DNA of 64,000 bases from Maridesulfovibrio salexigens DSM 2638 (GTDB taxonomy: Bacteria > Desulfobacterota > Desulfovibrionia > Desulfovibrionales > Desulfovibrionaceae): positions 997,501 to 1,061,500 of the forward strand of contig NC_012881.1 in assembly GCF_000023445.1 (NCBI RefSeq), read 5' to 3'. Each line of letters starts with the position of its first letter. The first letter of the stretch is position 1. Under the pieces are notes generated by a model. That model ran no database searches and was not told where the DNA came from. It saw only the letters and a list, made by a program, of their open reading frames with translations. This document shows, piece by piece, positions 42,794 to 52,054 of this stretch. The translations under genes and the position numbers were made by a program.

Positions 42794-43840
42794 ATGGAAA
42801 ATGCGGTTAGGCGTTCATTCGTCAAATCATTTGGTGACATCGGCTCCAAGGCGGCACTCATAGCCCACCCTCTCGGTGCGGCAATGAAACTGGCCGATAC
42901 CTTGCGAATCGGTGACAGGCGGCACAAGTATACTGCGACCCGTTTTCTTATGGGGACGGAAGTCAGCATTGCCGCTTTACATCTGTCCAAGGATGCGGCT
43001 CAGCATGCCGTTGAGCTGGCTTTTCTCGAAATAGAGCGTCTTTCCGCTATCTTTGACCGCCATCGTCCGGGTACTCCGGTTTCCCAACTTAATGAAACCG
43101 GAAAGCTGAGCGACGTTTCACCAGAACTCTATGAAGTAATGGGTAAAGCTCAGGCTTACTATCACCTCTCCAATGGGACATTTGATGTAACTGTACTTCC
43201 TGTTTTGGAAATGTTGCAAAAGAATAGAGATCTCGAGGGCCGGTTGAAACTTAGCCAGAGTGATTTTGATGATGCACTGGGACTTGTGGGAGCTAATTCC
43301 GTTAATGTTTGCAAAAACGGGATCAGTTTCAGCAAAAGCTCCATGGCTGTGACCTTGGATGGTATCGGCAGGGGCTACATTGTAGACAAGGCTTCGGATG
43401 TACTGGCAGCAAACGGAGTGGAGAATCATCTGATCATCGCAGGCGGGGATATCCGCGCCGGTGGTGAACGTTCTCCGGGACAGCCTTGGATTGTCGCTAT
43501 TGAGGACCTTTCCGGCAAGGGAGGCTCTACTGCGGTAATCAGGCTTAAGAATGCTGCTGTATCAACTTCTGGGGGCTGTGAGTTCTATTTTGATTCCGAA
43601 CGTGCTCATTATCACGTACCAAACTTCAGAAATGCGATTTCATCGTGTCAGGGTGTCAGCCTTTCGGTTGTGGCCCCCACGGTGATGGAAGCTGATGCTC
43701 TTTCCACTGCGGCATTTGTAATGAATCCCAAGGAAGCGATCAGTTTTATCAACTCGCAGAAACATAAAGAATGCCTGATCTCCCGTTCATCCGGTGCAAA
43801 ATTGCATTCCTGTAATTGGGAAGCGAAGGTCGGGATTTAA
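42794..43840 (+). CDS. apbE: ApbE family FAD:protein FMN transferase
   Basis: 348 residues. MGTEVSIAAL, DVTVLPVL, LDGIGRGYIVDKASD, IAGGDIRAGGE and a late VVAPTVMEADALST (Mg-binding Asp) mark ApbE, which attaches FMN to Thr in RnfG/RnfD-type subunits in the periplasm. An N-terminal VRRSFVKSF could be a twin-Arg export signal, though the following hydrophobic stretch is weak. It overlaps the operon end, 12 bases after rnfB. Confidence 0.92.
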   Translation: MENAVRRSFVKSFGDIGSKAALIAHPLGAAMKLADTLRIGDRRHKYTATRFLMGTEVSIAALHLSKDAAQHAVELAFLEIERLSAIFDRHRPGTPVSQLNETGKLSDVSPELYEVMGKAQAYYHLSNGTFDVTVLPVLEMLQKNRDLEGRLKLSQSDFDDALGLVGANSVNVCKNGISFSKSSMAVTLDGIGRGYIVDKASDVLAANGVENHLIIAGGDIRAGGERSPGQPWIVAIEDLSGKGGSTAVIRLKNAAVSTSGGCEFYFDSERAHYHVPNFRNAISSCQGVSLSVVAPTVMEADALSTAAFVMNPKEAISFINSQKHKECLISRSSGAKLHSCNWEAKVGI

Positions 43841-44088
43841 TTCAATATAAAGTCTGTTCCGGATGTCGGGGACTTAAAACCTCCTAAATGAAGGTTCCCG
43901 GCACACTGTAGGGACGGTGTGGCACATATATCAAACTCCTCTGTCTGAATTTGATATGAAAAAATTAGTTTCCCCAAAATAAGTAGAGCATATTTTGGGA
44001 TGTGATTAACTGCCGTTCAGGGCAACAACGCAGTAGTTCGGAATACGACGTCCTCATACATGGGATACACCTCGTCCCCATGAAAGCC
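43841..44088 (+). other. Stem-loop-rich 3' region of the Rnf operon
   Basis: No gene seen. Tandem hairpins: AACCT/AGGTT near 43880, CACAC/GTGTG near 43903-43922, ATATCAAA/TTTGATAT near 43928-43957 and CCCAAAATA/TATTTTGGG near 43975-44000, then ACTGC/GCAGT around a small GCC/GGC loop. They precede the true terminator. Confidence 0.45.
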
Positions 44089-44130
44089 AAACGGACCGGA
44101 AGCTCACTCTTCCGGTCCGTTTATTTTTTT
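44089..44130 (+). terminator. Terminator of the Rnf operon
   Basis: AAACGGACCGGAAG pairs perfectly with CTTCCGGTCCGTTT around CTCACT, then ATTTTTTT. The convergent GGDEF-EAL stop codon lies inside the loop. Confidence 0.9.
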
Positions 44131-45777
44131 ATAATCTGAAATAAGTTTTTGTGCTTCTTCCTTTGGCATCGGTCTGCCCAGATAAAAGCCTTGCACGGTG
44201 TCGCAGTTCAGTTCTCTTAATATTTCCAGTTGCTGTTCAGTCTCAACACCTTCTGCAACAGCTTCCATATTCAACCCGTGAGCCAGTTTGATGATTGATT
44301 CAAGTAGTTTGGCGCAGTCATTTCCGGGTTTGATCCCCATGATGAAACTGCGGTCAATTTTGACGCTCCGGGCAGGGAAGTTGTTCAGGTAAGCCAGTGA
44401 TGAATAGCCGGTTCCGAAGTCATCAATTGCACAGTGAACACCCAGCTTATTAAGAGTCTTGAGGCGTGCTGCTGCCAGTTCAGGGTCATTCACAAATGCG
44501 GATTCAGTCAGCTCCAGATAAAGAGACTGTAAAGGAATATTATATTTATCGATGGTCTCTTCAATATAGCGCATCATGGAGGATTCTGTGATGTGCTTGG
44601 CGCTGAGGTTTATGGAAATATGCAGGTTTTCACAGGCACCGGAAACCTTAAGACAGTCAGACCACATAGAGCATGCTTTTCTCATTACCAAGCGGTCAAG
44701 TTCGACTATAAGCCCTGTCTCTTCTGCCAGAGGGATAAATTCAGCCGGGCTGACCATTCCCCGGTCAGGGTGGTGCCATCGAACCAGAGCTTCAAAACCT
44801 GAAAGTTCTATTCCATTCTGAATTCTGAATTGTGGTTGGAATACCAACTTGAACTGATCTTCCTGCAATGCGGTTCGGAAACTATTCTCGAACTTTAAAA
44901 TATCGTGCGTCTGGTTGAGCATTGTTTTGGTAAAAATGCTTACGACATTGTTACCGCGCTGTTTTGAGCGGCGCATAGCAATATTTGCGCGATTTAAGAT
45001 ATCATCCGCAGTGACTTTATCCTGAATGTTATATGCATAAATGCCGAAGCTTATATCAAGGCTGAAGTGCAGGCCGTCTATTTCAAAGGGATGCAGTATT
45101 TTTTCACGTAACTTTCGTAATTTAAGTATGCTTTTATTGGCTGAGACATTCTTTTCGAGTATGATGAAATCATCGCCTCCAAGTCTGCAAACAAGGGCTT
45201 CCGGGCCAACAGCTTCGATGAGTCTTTCTGCAAATTGAATGAGAATTTGATCACCGATGTGATGTCCGAAGCTGTCGTTCACTTTTTTGAAATTTAGAAG
45301 ATCGAGAAAAAAGACGCTGAATTGAAGGTCAGAATTTCTACTCTGCACAAGATATGCATTCAATTGGTTGGTAAGCATTCTCCGGTTTGGCAGTTTTGTC
45401 ATGTAGTCGTGGTATGCCTGACTCTTTAATGCATTTCTCGACTTCAAAAGTTTTTTGAACATGTTCAGTGTCAAGTAAGCTGTAGCCAGAACAAATAATG
45501 AACCGAGAAATAATATCGGGCCGAAAATTGAATTGAAATCAATTTCGTAATGGAAAGTAATGGCAACAATAACGGCAGAATATCCCGCGAGAAAAGAGCC
45601 TATAAGTCCAATGAGAACAAGGAAGCTCTTACGCGTTTGCCTGTACAGTGACGGTTCCTGTTTGCGCAGGGAGAGAAGCTGCCTGAAATAAAAAGAAATA
45701 CCGAATAGAAGTATTGTCAGTCCTGAAAGAATACAGGCGAAAAAGAAGGATGATTCGGGGTCTTTTAATATATGCAT
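44104..45777 (-). CDS. Membrane GGDEF-EAL protein (c-di-GMP phosphodiesterase likely)
   Basis: 557 residues. Three hydrophobic segments in the first 110 residues, then GGDEF (about 125-285) with LGGDDF, a variant site, and no RxxD inhibitory site. The EAL domain (about 310-550) is complete: FEALVRWHHP, NLSAKHI, LELTES, DDFGTGYSSL, KIDRSF, AEGVET and GFYLGRP. The most likely activity is c-di-GMP hydrolysis, with the GGDEF part regulatory. No ribosome-binding site is clear before the ATG. Confidence 0.9.
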   Translation of the reverse strand: MHILKDPESSFFFACILSGLTILLFGISFYFRQLLSLRKQEPSLYRQTRKSFLVLIGLIGSFLAGYSAVIVAITFHYEIDFNSIFGPILFLGSLFVLATAYLTLNMFKKLLKSRNALKSQAYHDYMTKLPNRRMLTNQLNAYLVQSRNSDLQFSVFFLDLLNFKKVNDSFGHHIGDQILIQFAERLIEAVGPEALVCRLGGDDFIILEKNVSANKSILKLRKLREKILHPFEIDGLHFSLDISFGIYAYNIQDKVTADDILNRANIAMRRSKQRGNNVVSIFTKTMLNQTHDILKFENSFRTALQEDQFKLVFQPQFRIQNGIELSGFEALVRWHHPDRGMVSPAEFIPLAEETGLIVELDRLVMRKACSMWSDCLKVSGACENLHISINLSAKHITESSMMRYIEETIDKYNIPLQSLYLELTESAFVNDPELAAARLKTLNKLGVHCAIDDFGTGYSSLAYLNNFPARSVKIDRSFIMGIKPGNDCAKLLESIIKLAHGLNMEAVAEGVETEQQLEILRELNCDTVQGFYLGRPMPKEEAQKLISDYKKINGPEE

Positions 45778-45884
45778 GCGTTAATTTAAAATTAGTACAT
45801 ATTTGTGTCAATTAGAGCTTTTATGTCTTGTTCCTGACTTAATTTAAATAGGCCAGCAACAGTTTGGTCAACTGCCATTAATGG

Positions 45885-47213
45885 TTAAGTCATAGTAACT
45901 TTGTTTCGGCCTTGCTCTTTTGAACTGTATAGTGCTGTGTCACATCTCGCAAATAGGCTCATAAAATCATCTTGTTGGTTTATTTCTGTTATACCGAAGC
46001 TTGCCGTGCAATTGTTTATAGTCGGGAAACGTGTTTCTGCGATCCGTTGCCGTAGTTTTTCAGCGATGATCATGCCTTCACCGGATGTAGTTTCAGGACA
46101 GACTACAATAAACTCTTCTCCACCCCAACGTCCGATTCGGTCCGTTTTGCGGGTGTTGGAAATAAGAATTTCAGCGAAGCGTACAAGAACGTTGTCTCCG
46201 ACTGCATGTCCATATGTGTCATTAATTGTTTTAAAATTATCTATATCAATCAGGATGAATGTTATGGGTGTATTATATCTTTTGAAACGGTCGAATTCAT
46301 GATGCATGATTTCGTCCATTTTTCTGCGGTTGTATAATCCGGTAAGCATATCAGTCTGAGACATCTGGCGAAGTTCTTCTGTTCTGGATGCTACCTGTCG
46401 TTTCAATGTAAAGATGTAAAGAAATATGAATCCACCGGCCATTATGCCAAAACCTGCTATAGCGGTAGGCAGGAACCAGTCTGGAGTTACGCTGACAGCC
46501 TGAATCCATTTTTGGGTGATACGGTTTATTTCCTGATCAGGAATATTTTGCATTCCTTCTTCAATAAATTTCCGCAGATTTTTATTTCCCTTGCTGACTG
46601 CGGCATGAAGTTGTTTCGTGTAAAGTGTTTCTGCTACATAGAATTTGTCATGAATCCCCATTTTGTGCAGATGGTACATTGCTGCCGGATAATCCGTAAC
46701 AAATGCAAGTCTTGAGTCTGAGATTACGTTTTCATTGGGGTAAGAAACCAGTTTAATTTCCGGGTATTTTTCACGGATATAAGATTCAGCATAACCGTCC
46801 TTGGTTACAGCTAGTGGGAAGTCCCCGAGTTCTGATAATTTGTTGATGTTCAGTTTTGTGGAGACGAAGAGCCTTGTATTGAGAGGAAGCTTCAGTGATT
46901 TTGTAAAATCCATATACTTGCTGCGTTCAATTGACTTGTACAGCCCGCCGTGGATTATCTCTTTATTGCTTTTGAGCAGCTCTAATGATTTGCTCCAATC
47001 TGTGAGTATGAACTTAATCTGCTTGTTGTTTCTTTTTCCGAATTCCCGCCATAGATCGATCAAAAGTCCTCTTGGTTCTCCATTTTCGCCTGTGAATGAA
47101 TATGGAGGCCATGCATTTGAGTTCGTAATGGTCAGGGTTTGCGGGATTTCTTCTGCGTATGCAGGAACCGTCAATATTAAAAGAAGAAGTATCTTCAGAA
47201 GATATATGCGCAT
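45885..47213 (-). CDS. Solute-binding-domain diguanylate cyclase (SBP_bac_3-GGDEF)
   Basis: 442 residues. Signal peptide (MRIYLLKILLLLILTVPAYAEE), one family-3 binding domain (about 28-240; AWPPYSFTGENGEPRGLLIDL), one membrane helix (about 244-265), then GGDEF with GGEEF at about 364 and RKTD nine residues before. Binding of an amino-acid-like ligand in the periplasm would set c-di-GMP synthesis directly. GGAG lies before the ATG. Confidence 0.9.
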   Translation of the reverse strand: MRIYLLKILLLLILTVPAYAEEIPQTLTITNSNAWPPYSFTGENGEPRGLLIDLWREFGKRNNKQIKFILTDWSKSLELLKSNKEIIHGGLYKSIERSKYMDFTKSLKLPLNTRLFVSTKLNINKLSELGDFPLAVTKDGYAESYIREKYPEIKLVSYPNENVISDSRLAFVTDYPAAMYHLHKMGIHDKFYVAETLYTKQLHAAVSKGNKNLRKFIEEGMQNIPDQEINRITQKWIQAVSVTPDWFLPTAIAGFGIMAGGFIFLYIFTLKRQVASRTEELRQMSQTDMLTGLYNRRKMDEIMHHEFDRFKRYNTPITFILIDIDNFKTINDTYGHAVGDNVLVRFAEILISNTRKTDRIGRWGGEEFIVVCPETTSGEGMIIAEKLRQRIAETRFPTINNCTASFGITEINQQDDFMSLFARCDTALYSSKEQGRNKVTMT

Positions 47214-47448
47214 CAATTCTCCATCTAATCAGAAATATTATATTAAGTTAGTCTTAAACATAGAACTATGGCAAGTATACCAGCGTTAGAAGAATGAATC
47301 TAAAATTAAAGTAAAAATGGTAGCTTTGCTTTTAATGAGAAAAGTATTATTTTTAAAATTCTGATATTAGTTAATAGTTTAAGACAGGTATCTTATTAAG
47401 TATTAAAATGTTTACTGTGAATTGGTTTTGATTTTCTAAAGGTGCTTG

Positions 47449-48459
47449 ATGAAAAAAATGTTTAAAATAATGATGCTGATGGCATCTTTCATTCTACTCT
47501 CAGTTAGTTCCCATGCTGATGAATTTAAACCGATCATTGTTTATCAGGGAAAGATTGAAGAGAATTCATTCAGTGTGGCGATTCATAAAGGAGTAGAAAG
47601 ATTCGAGGCTAAGACAGGTGAAAAGTGTGCAGAAGTCGAAGTCGGAATGACCTTCAAAGAATACATTGATACGGTTACTGAATATGCTGACAAGGGCTAT
47701 TCTCCGATATTTCTCCTGTACGGCAACCATTTTCCGGATATGGTTTCTTTCGTAAGAAAGTATCCTGCAACCAGATTTATTGTCCTTGATACTGTCCGCG
47801 ATGAGCCGAATGTTTACTCATTTGTGCTGGCCGATCATGAAGGTTCATTTCTTGCCGGAGCTTTGGCGGCAATGTCTTCAAAAAGCAATAAGCTTGGATT
47901 TATTTCAATTGTCGATACAGATTTCCAGCGTCGTTTTTTGTGCGGATACTCTCAAGGAGCCAAGTACATAAACCCGGACATTGAGGTGCTCGAAGGGTTT
48001 ACAGGGAGCTATCCTGGGGCATGGTTTGACGGTAATGCAACCGCACGTATGGCTGACAAAATGATGGATCAGGGGGCTGATGTTATTTTTCAGGCCGCAG
48101 GCGGAGCCGGACCAGCTGTTCTTAAAGCCTGTGCTGAGCGCGGCAGGCTTGGCATCGGTGTGGATATTAACCAGAACTCCCTGCATCCCGGAACTGTGCT
48201 CACATCTATGGTCAAACATACTGATAAGGCGATTTATGCTGCTTTGATGTTGGCCAGACGAGGAATATGGCGTGATAATTATAAGCGTTTAGGACTGGAG
48301 CAGGAAGCAGTTGGTATTGTATTTGATGAACATAATAAAAATTTGGTGACTGAAGAGATGCGTAATCGAATTGAAAATATCCGCAAAAAGATAGTACTCG
48401 GAGAAATCATAGTTCACGAATACACAGAAAAACCGGTCTGTCCAAATCATGACAAGTAA
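47449..48459 (+). CDS. BMP-family periplasmic (nucleoside-type) binding protein
   Basis: 336 residues with a signal peptide (MKKMFKIMMLMASFILLSVSSHADE). The middle holds DHEGSFLAGALAAM, LGFISI, YSQGAKYINPD and GADVIFQAAGGAGPAVLKAC, the hallmark blocks of basic-membrane-protein/PnrA-like binding proteins, which bind purine nucleosides or related ligands. No lipobox Cys. No transporter gene follows; instead the stop overlaps a GGDEF gene by 11 bases, so it is likely the sensor part of that enzyme. Confidence 0.88.
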   Translation: MKKMFKIMMLMASFILLSVSSHADEFKPIIVYQGKIEENSFSVAIHKGVERFEAKTGEKCAEVEVGMTFKEYIDTVTEYADKGYSPIFLLYGNHFPDMVSFVRKYPATRFIVLDTVRDEPNVYSFVLADHEGSFLAGALAAMSSKSNKLGFISIVDTDFQRRFLCGYSQGAKYINPDIEVLEGFTGSYPGAWFDGNATARMADKMMDQGADVIFQAAGGAGPAVLKACAERGRLGIGVDINQNSLHPGTVLTSMVKHTDKAIYAALMLARRGIWRDNYKRLGLEQEAVGIVFDEHNKNLVTEEMRNRIENIRKKIVLGEIIVHEYTEKPVCPNHDK

Positions 48460-49633
48460 CAATGTTTTACGATTTCACAGTATCTCACTGTTCCTGCTGA
48501 AGGTCTTGTTGATAGGACTGGTTGTTCCGCTTGCAGCAGGTATGACGGTTTTGTTTGCGATGGAGGAAAAGGAGCTGAAGTCTCAGCTTAACGAATTTCA
48601 TCAGAACTCGCTGGCAACCTTGGTTAACAGTGCCGAGGATTCAATGCTTTCCTTCTCACCGGAAGAAGCTCGAAACATTGTGAGCATTCTTTTACAGGAT
48701 GAACGTATTGTAAGAATAGAAATATTTTCATCTATTTATGACCTCTACCTCCTGCGCGTTTCCAAGGAAACACCTGAACATCAGTACAATGTGTATGAAC
48801 TGAAGCAGAACGTAACGAAGAACAATGAAGAGTTGGGATACGTGTTGGTGGCAGTTGACAAAGATTGGGTTGTACCGAGGCTTCAAGCTGAACGTAACCG
48901 CACTATAGTTCTGTTTGTAACGATGTTTATGGGAGGGCTGCTGCTGATAATTCCGGCTATTTATTTCAAAGTCTTCAAGCCCTTGAGTCGTTTGATGAAG
49001 CAGGTGAGAGTTATTTCAAAGGGAGAACTGGGTGTTCCGTTTTCGTGGCAGGGTAATGATGAGTTTTCCATGCTGGGTAGAACTCTTGATGATATGCGTA
49101 CCAAACTGGATAAGAACTTCAGCTTAATGCGTGAAATGGCAGTAACTGATGAACTAACGGGACTGCCCAACCGCCGTGGGTTTCATAGCGAAGTTGAAAA
49201 ATTGCTCTGGTTGAGTGATCGTTACAACCATCCGCTTATTATTGCTCTTTTTGATATTGATTATTTTAAAACTATCAATGATAGTTTTGGCCATGCTGTA
49301 GGAGATGAAGTTTTAAAAAACTTTGCCGAGTTTATTTCAGGACGGATACGCAAGACAGACCTTTTTGCCCGGGTTGGTGGGGAGGAATTTGTCTTGGTTA
49401 TGCCCGAAACCTCCCGTGACGATGGCCATAAACTGCTTGATCTGCTTAGACATGAAGTTTCGGTTCATGAGTTCCCGCATGGTAATACCGTTACCGTAAG
49501 TGTCGGATATACAGATAATTCCGGTTCCGACACGTTGGAAGAGTTGATGGATATAGCTGATAAGGCTCTGTATAAAGCGAAGCAGGACGGGCGTGACAGG
49601 ATTATTTTCGGTTCCATAAATGAATCATCATAA
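48449..49633 (+). CDS. HAMP-GGDEF diguanylate cyclase, partner of the BMP protein
   Basis: 394 residues. Membrane helices at about 14-36 and 151-175 with a periplasmic domain of about 115 residues between, HAMP at about 176-230, and GGDEF with GGEEF near 310 and RKTD nine residues before. ATG within the 3' end of the BMP gene, so translation is coupled. The periplasmic part is short and would be the docking surface for the ligand-loaded BMP protein (inference). Confidence 0.9.
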   Translation: MTSNNVLRFHSISLFLLKVLLIGLVVPLAAGMTVLFAMEEKELKSQLNEFHQNSLATLVNSAEDSMLSFSPEEARNIVSILLQDERIVRIEIFSSIYDLYLLRVSKETPEHQYNVYELKQNVTKNNEELGYVLVAVDKDWVVPRLQAERNRTIVLFVTMFMGGLLLIIPAIYFKVFKPLSRLMKQVRVISKGELGVPFSWQGNDEFSMLGRTLDDMRTKLDKNFSLMREMAVTDELTGLPNRRGFHSEVEKLLWLSDRYNHPLIIALFDIDYFKTINDSFGHAVGDEVLKNFAEFISGRIRKTDLFARVGGEEFVLVMPETSRDDGHKLLDLLRHEVSVHEFPHGNTVTVSVGYTDNSGSDTLEELMDIADKALYKAKQDGRDRIIFGSINESS

Positions 49634-49664
49634 ATGTGGGTATTAATTTAAATTTAGGTAATAA

Positions 49665-49991
49665 ATGCAATATTGGATCATACTTGCATGTGCAATCGTA
49701 CTGGAGGTTTGCGGTACTATTGCCATGAAATTTTCTGAAGGTTTTACCAGAATAGTCCCTTCCGTATTAATGTTTGTCCTCTATGGGGCTTCTTTCACCG
49801 CTTTGGCCTTTGCTCTTAAGAAAATCGATGTCAGCGTGGCCTATGCTATCTGGTCCGGGCTCGGAACAGCAATCATTTTCACTATAGGGATTTTCTTTTT
49901 CAAAGAGTCTGTCTCGGTTCTTAAGGTAGTCAGTTTGCTGCTAATTATTACCGGAGTGGTAGGGCTTAAATTGAGCGGTGCCAGCCATTAA
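49665..49991 (+). CDS. SMR-family small multidrug/compound exporter
   Basis: 108 residues, four membrane helices, with the essential Glu14 in CAIVLEVCGTIAMK and the helix-3 motif AYAIWSGLGTA. These dimers exchange protons for cationic or guanidinium-type compounds across the inner membrane. I cannot tell EmrE-type from Gdx-type here. It stands 31 bases after the diguanylate cyclase gene and may be read through with it. Confidence 0.9.
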   Translation: MQYWIILACAIVLEVCGTIAMKFSEGFTRIVPSVLMFVLYGASFTALAFALKKIDVSVAYAIWSGLGTAIIFTIGIFFFKESVSVLKVVSLLLIITGVVGLKLSGASH

Positions 49992-50196
49992 GATTATTAT
50001 TCATGAATTTCTAGAAGTGATTGCTGACTCTTATTTTTAAATACATCTAGACTTAAATGGTAACCATTCCTATTAAGCTTCTGTTTAGCATTGAATCAAA
50101 AAGGTTTGTCACAGAAAATAATTTTATTTTTTAATACGTCAGTGTTATTCCACACATACTTAACTGAATGAATATGTAAATAAAAGGTTGCAATTT

Positions 50197-51930
50197 ATGA
50201 ATATTTCTACTCGCTTGAAACTTTCAGCTTTTGTTCTTGGTTTTATCCCGGCAATTATCGCCATAATTCTTTTTGCTTTCAGTCCCGAGTTTGTTTTTGG
50301 CTCTGTGTCTTCGACTGTAGTGTTGTGCGGTATTGCTGCAAGTCTGTTGCTCACAATTTTTATCGTGTACAGCATCAGCCGCAATGTGATTTCACCCATT
50401 GAAAATCTGCGCGATTTTGCAGTTGATGTGCAAAAAGGAAAGGCTAACGATGAGTGCTCCGGTTTTTACATGCATGAACTGGAGGAACTTAAAGTGGCTG
50501 TTTGCGCAATGGTCGCCAGTCTTGAAGATGCTAACAAGAGAGCCGAGTCCTTGAGCGAGGAAGCGCGCCTGAAAAATATAGAAATCGAGACAGCATTGCA
50601 AAGCAGCCGTGATAAGGAAGAGCAGACTCAAAAGCTTATTGCTTCCATGAGAAAGGCTGCTGACAAAGCCGGTAATTCATCTGAACGTATTTTCTCAGGC
50701 ATCAATGATCTGAGTGAGCGTATTGAAAAGGTAGGTGAAGGTGTCGAGGTTCAGCGTGACCGCATGACTGAAACCGCCACCGCCATGGAGGAGATGAATT
50801 CCACTGTAGCTGAAGTCGCCCGCAATGCCTCGCTTGCCGCAGGGAATGCTGATCAGTCACGTGAAAATGCAGCAACCGGGGCTCGTGGAGTTAATGATGC
50901 CGTTGATGCGATTAAAAAGGTTGAGGACGAAGTCCTTTCCCTTAAGCAGACCATGAGCCAGCTTGGGGAGCGTGCAGAAAATATTGACCGGGTCATTAAC
51001 GTAATTAACGACATTGCTGATCAGACCAACCTGCTGGCCCTGAATGCTGCTATTGAAGCGGCTAGGGCAGGCGAGGCCGGACGCGGTTTTGCCGTTGTTG
51101 CCGATGAAGTTCGCAAATTGGCTGAAAAAACAATGGAAGCCACAAAAGAAGTCGGTGACGCTATTACCGATATTCAGGAACATGCCAAAACCAACGTGGC
51201 TTCTGTAGATCGTGCTGCAGCCGATATTGTCGCCGGTACTGAAACCGCAGTGGAATCCGGTAAGTACATGCAGGAAATCGTAACCATCATCGAGTCCACT
51301 TCCGAGCAGGTTGAATCTATTGCTACTGCTTCCGAAGAGCAGTCAGCCACCAGTGAAGAAATCAATAATGCTGTTTCCGATGTTACACAGGTTGCACAGG
51401 AAACCGCAGAGGAAATGGGCGAGGCACGTAATATCCTTATTGAGGTCTCAAGCCTTGTTCAGGAGCTGGACACCTTGATCAACGGAATGGCTCAGGGAGA
51501 CCTTGCCTCTGCATCCGGTAATGAGCTTGTTACATGGAGTGACACTGCTTATTCGGTCGGAATCAAGGCCATTGATGTGCAGCACAAGAAGCTCGTCGGC
51601 ATGATCAACGGATTGCACAAGGCCATGCGTGACCGTGCATCGGATACCGTCATGAAAAAACTGGTGGAAGAACTTAAAAACTATACCGTGGACCATTTCA
51701 GTACTGAAGAAAAACTTTTTGACCGTTATGGCTATCCCCAGACTCCGGCACATAAGGAGTTGCATGAGAAGTTCGTCAATCAGGTCCTTGAATTCGAAGC
51801 CGCATTGCTCAGCGGTAAGGCCAAGGTCACGATGGATGTAATGCAGTTCCTCAAGGACTGGCTGATTCAGCATATTCAGGGTGAAGACCGTAAGTATACC
51901 TCATTCCTGAACAGTCACGGAATCCGCTAA
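50197..51930 (+). CDS. Chemoreceptor with C-terminal hemerythrin domain (DcrH-like)
   Basis: 577 residues. Two membrane helices close together at about 10-30 and 38-62 with almost no periplasmic loop, a HAMP-like linker, the signalling bundle with tip at about 269-308, and a bacteriohemerythrin domain from about 446. The di-iron ligands are seen: [23 protein letters not shown] and IQHIQGED. It senses cytoplasmic oxygen like DcrH of Desulfovibrio vulgaris and would drive aerotaxis away from O2. AAAGG precedes the ATG at 50197. Confidence 0.93.
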   Translation: MNISTRLKLSAFVLGFIPAIIAIILFAFSPEFVFGSVSSTVVLCGIAASLLLTIFIVYSISRNVISPIENLRDFAVDVQKGKANDECSGFYMHELEELKVAVCAMVASLEDANKRAESLSEEARLKNIEIETALQSSRDKEEQTQKLIASMRKAADKAGNSSERIFSGINDLSERIEKVGEGVEVQRDRMTETATAMEEMNSTVAEVARNASLAAGNADQSRENAATGARGVNDAVDAIKKVEDEVLSLKQTMSQLGERAENIDRVINVINDIADQTNLLALNAAIEAARAGEAGRGFAVVADEVRKLAEKTMEATKEVGDAITDIQEHAKTNVASVDRAAADIVAGTETAVESGKYMQEIVTIIESTSEQVESIATASEEQSATSEEINNAVSDVTQVAQETAEEMGEARNILIEVSSLVQELDTLINGMAQGDLASASGNELVTWSDTAYSVGIKAIDVQHKKLVGMINGLHKAMRDRASDTVMKKLVEELKNYTVDHFSTEEKLFDRYGYPQTPAHKELHEKFVNQVLEFEAALLSGKAKVTMDVMQFLKDWLIQHIQGEDRKYTSFLNSHGIR

Positions 51931-51972
51931 CTGAAAGATCGGTTCTGCTGACCTTTTTCCCGGATTATAGTT

Positions 51973-52005
51973 TCCGCACATGGATCAATTCATGTGCGGA
52001 TTTTT
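51973..52005 (+). terminator. Terminator of the hemerythrin chemoreceptor gene
   Basis: TCCGCACATG pairs with CATGTGCGGA around an 8-nt loop, followed by TTTTT. Confidence 0.88.
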
Positions 52006-52054
52006 CATATCCGACATTATTGTTATGTGCCCTTTAAAATGCTAAAAATCAGGC

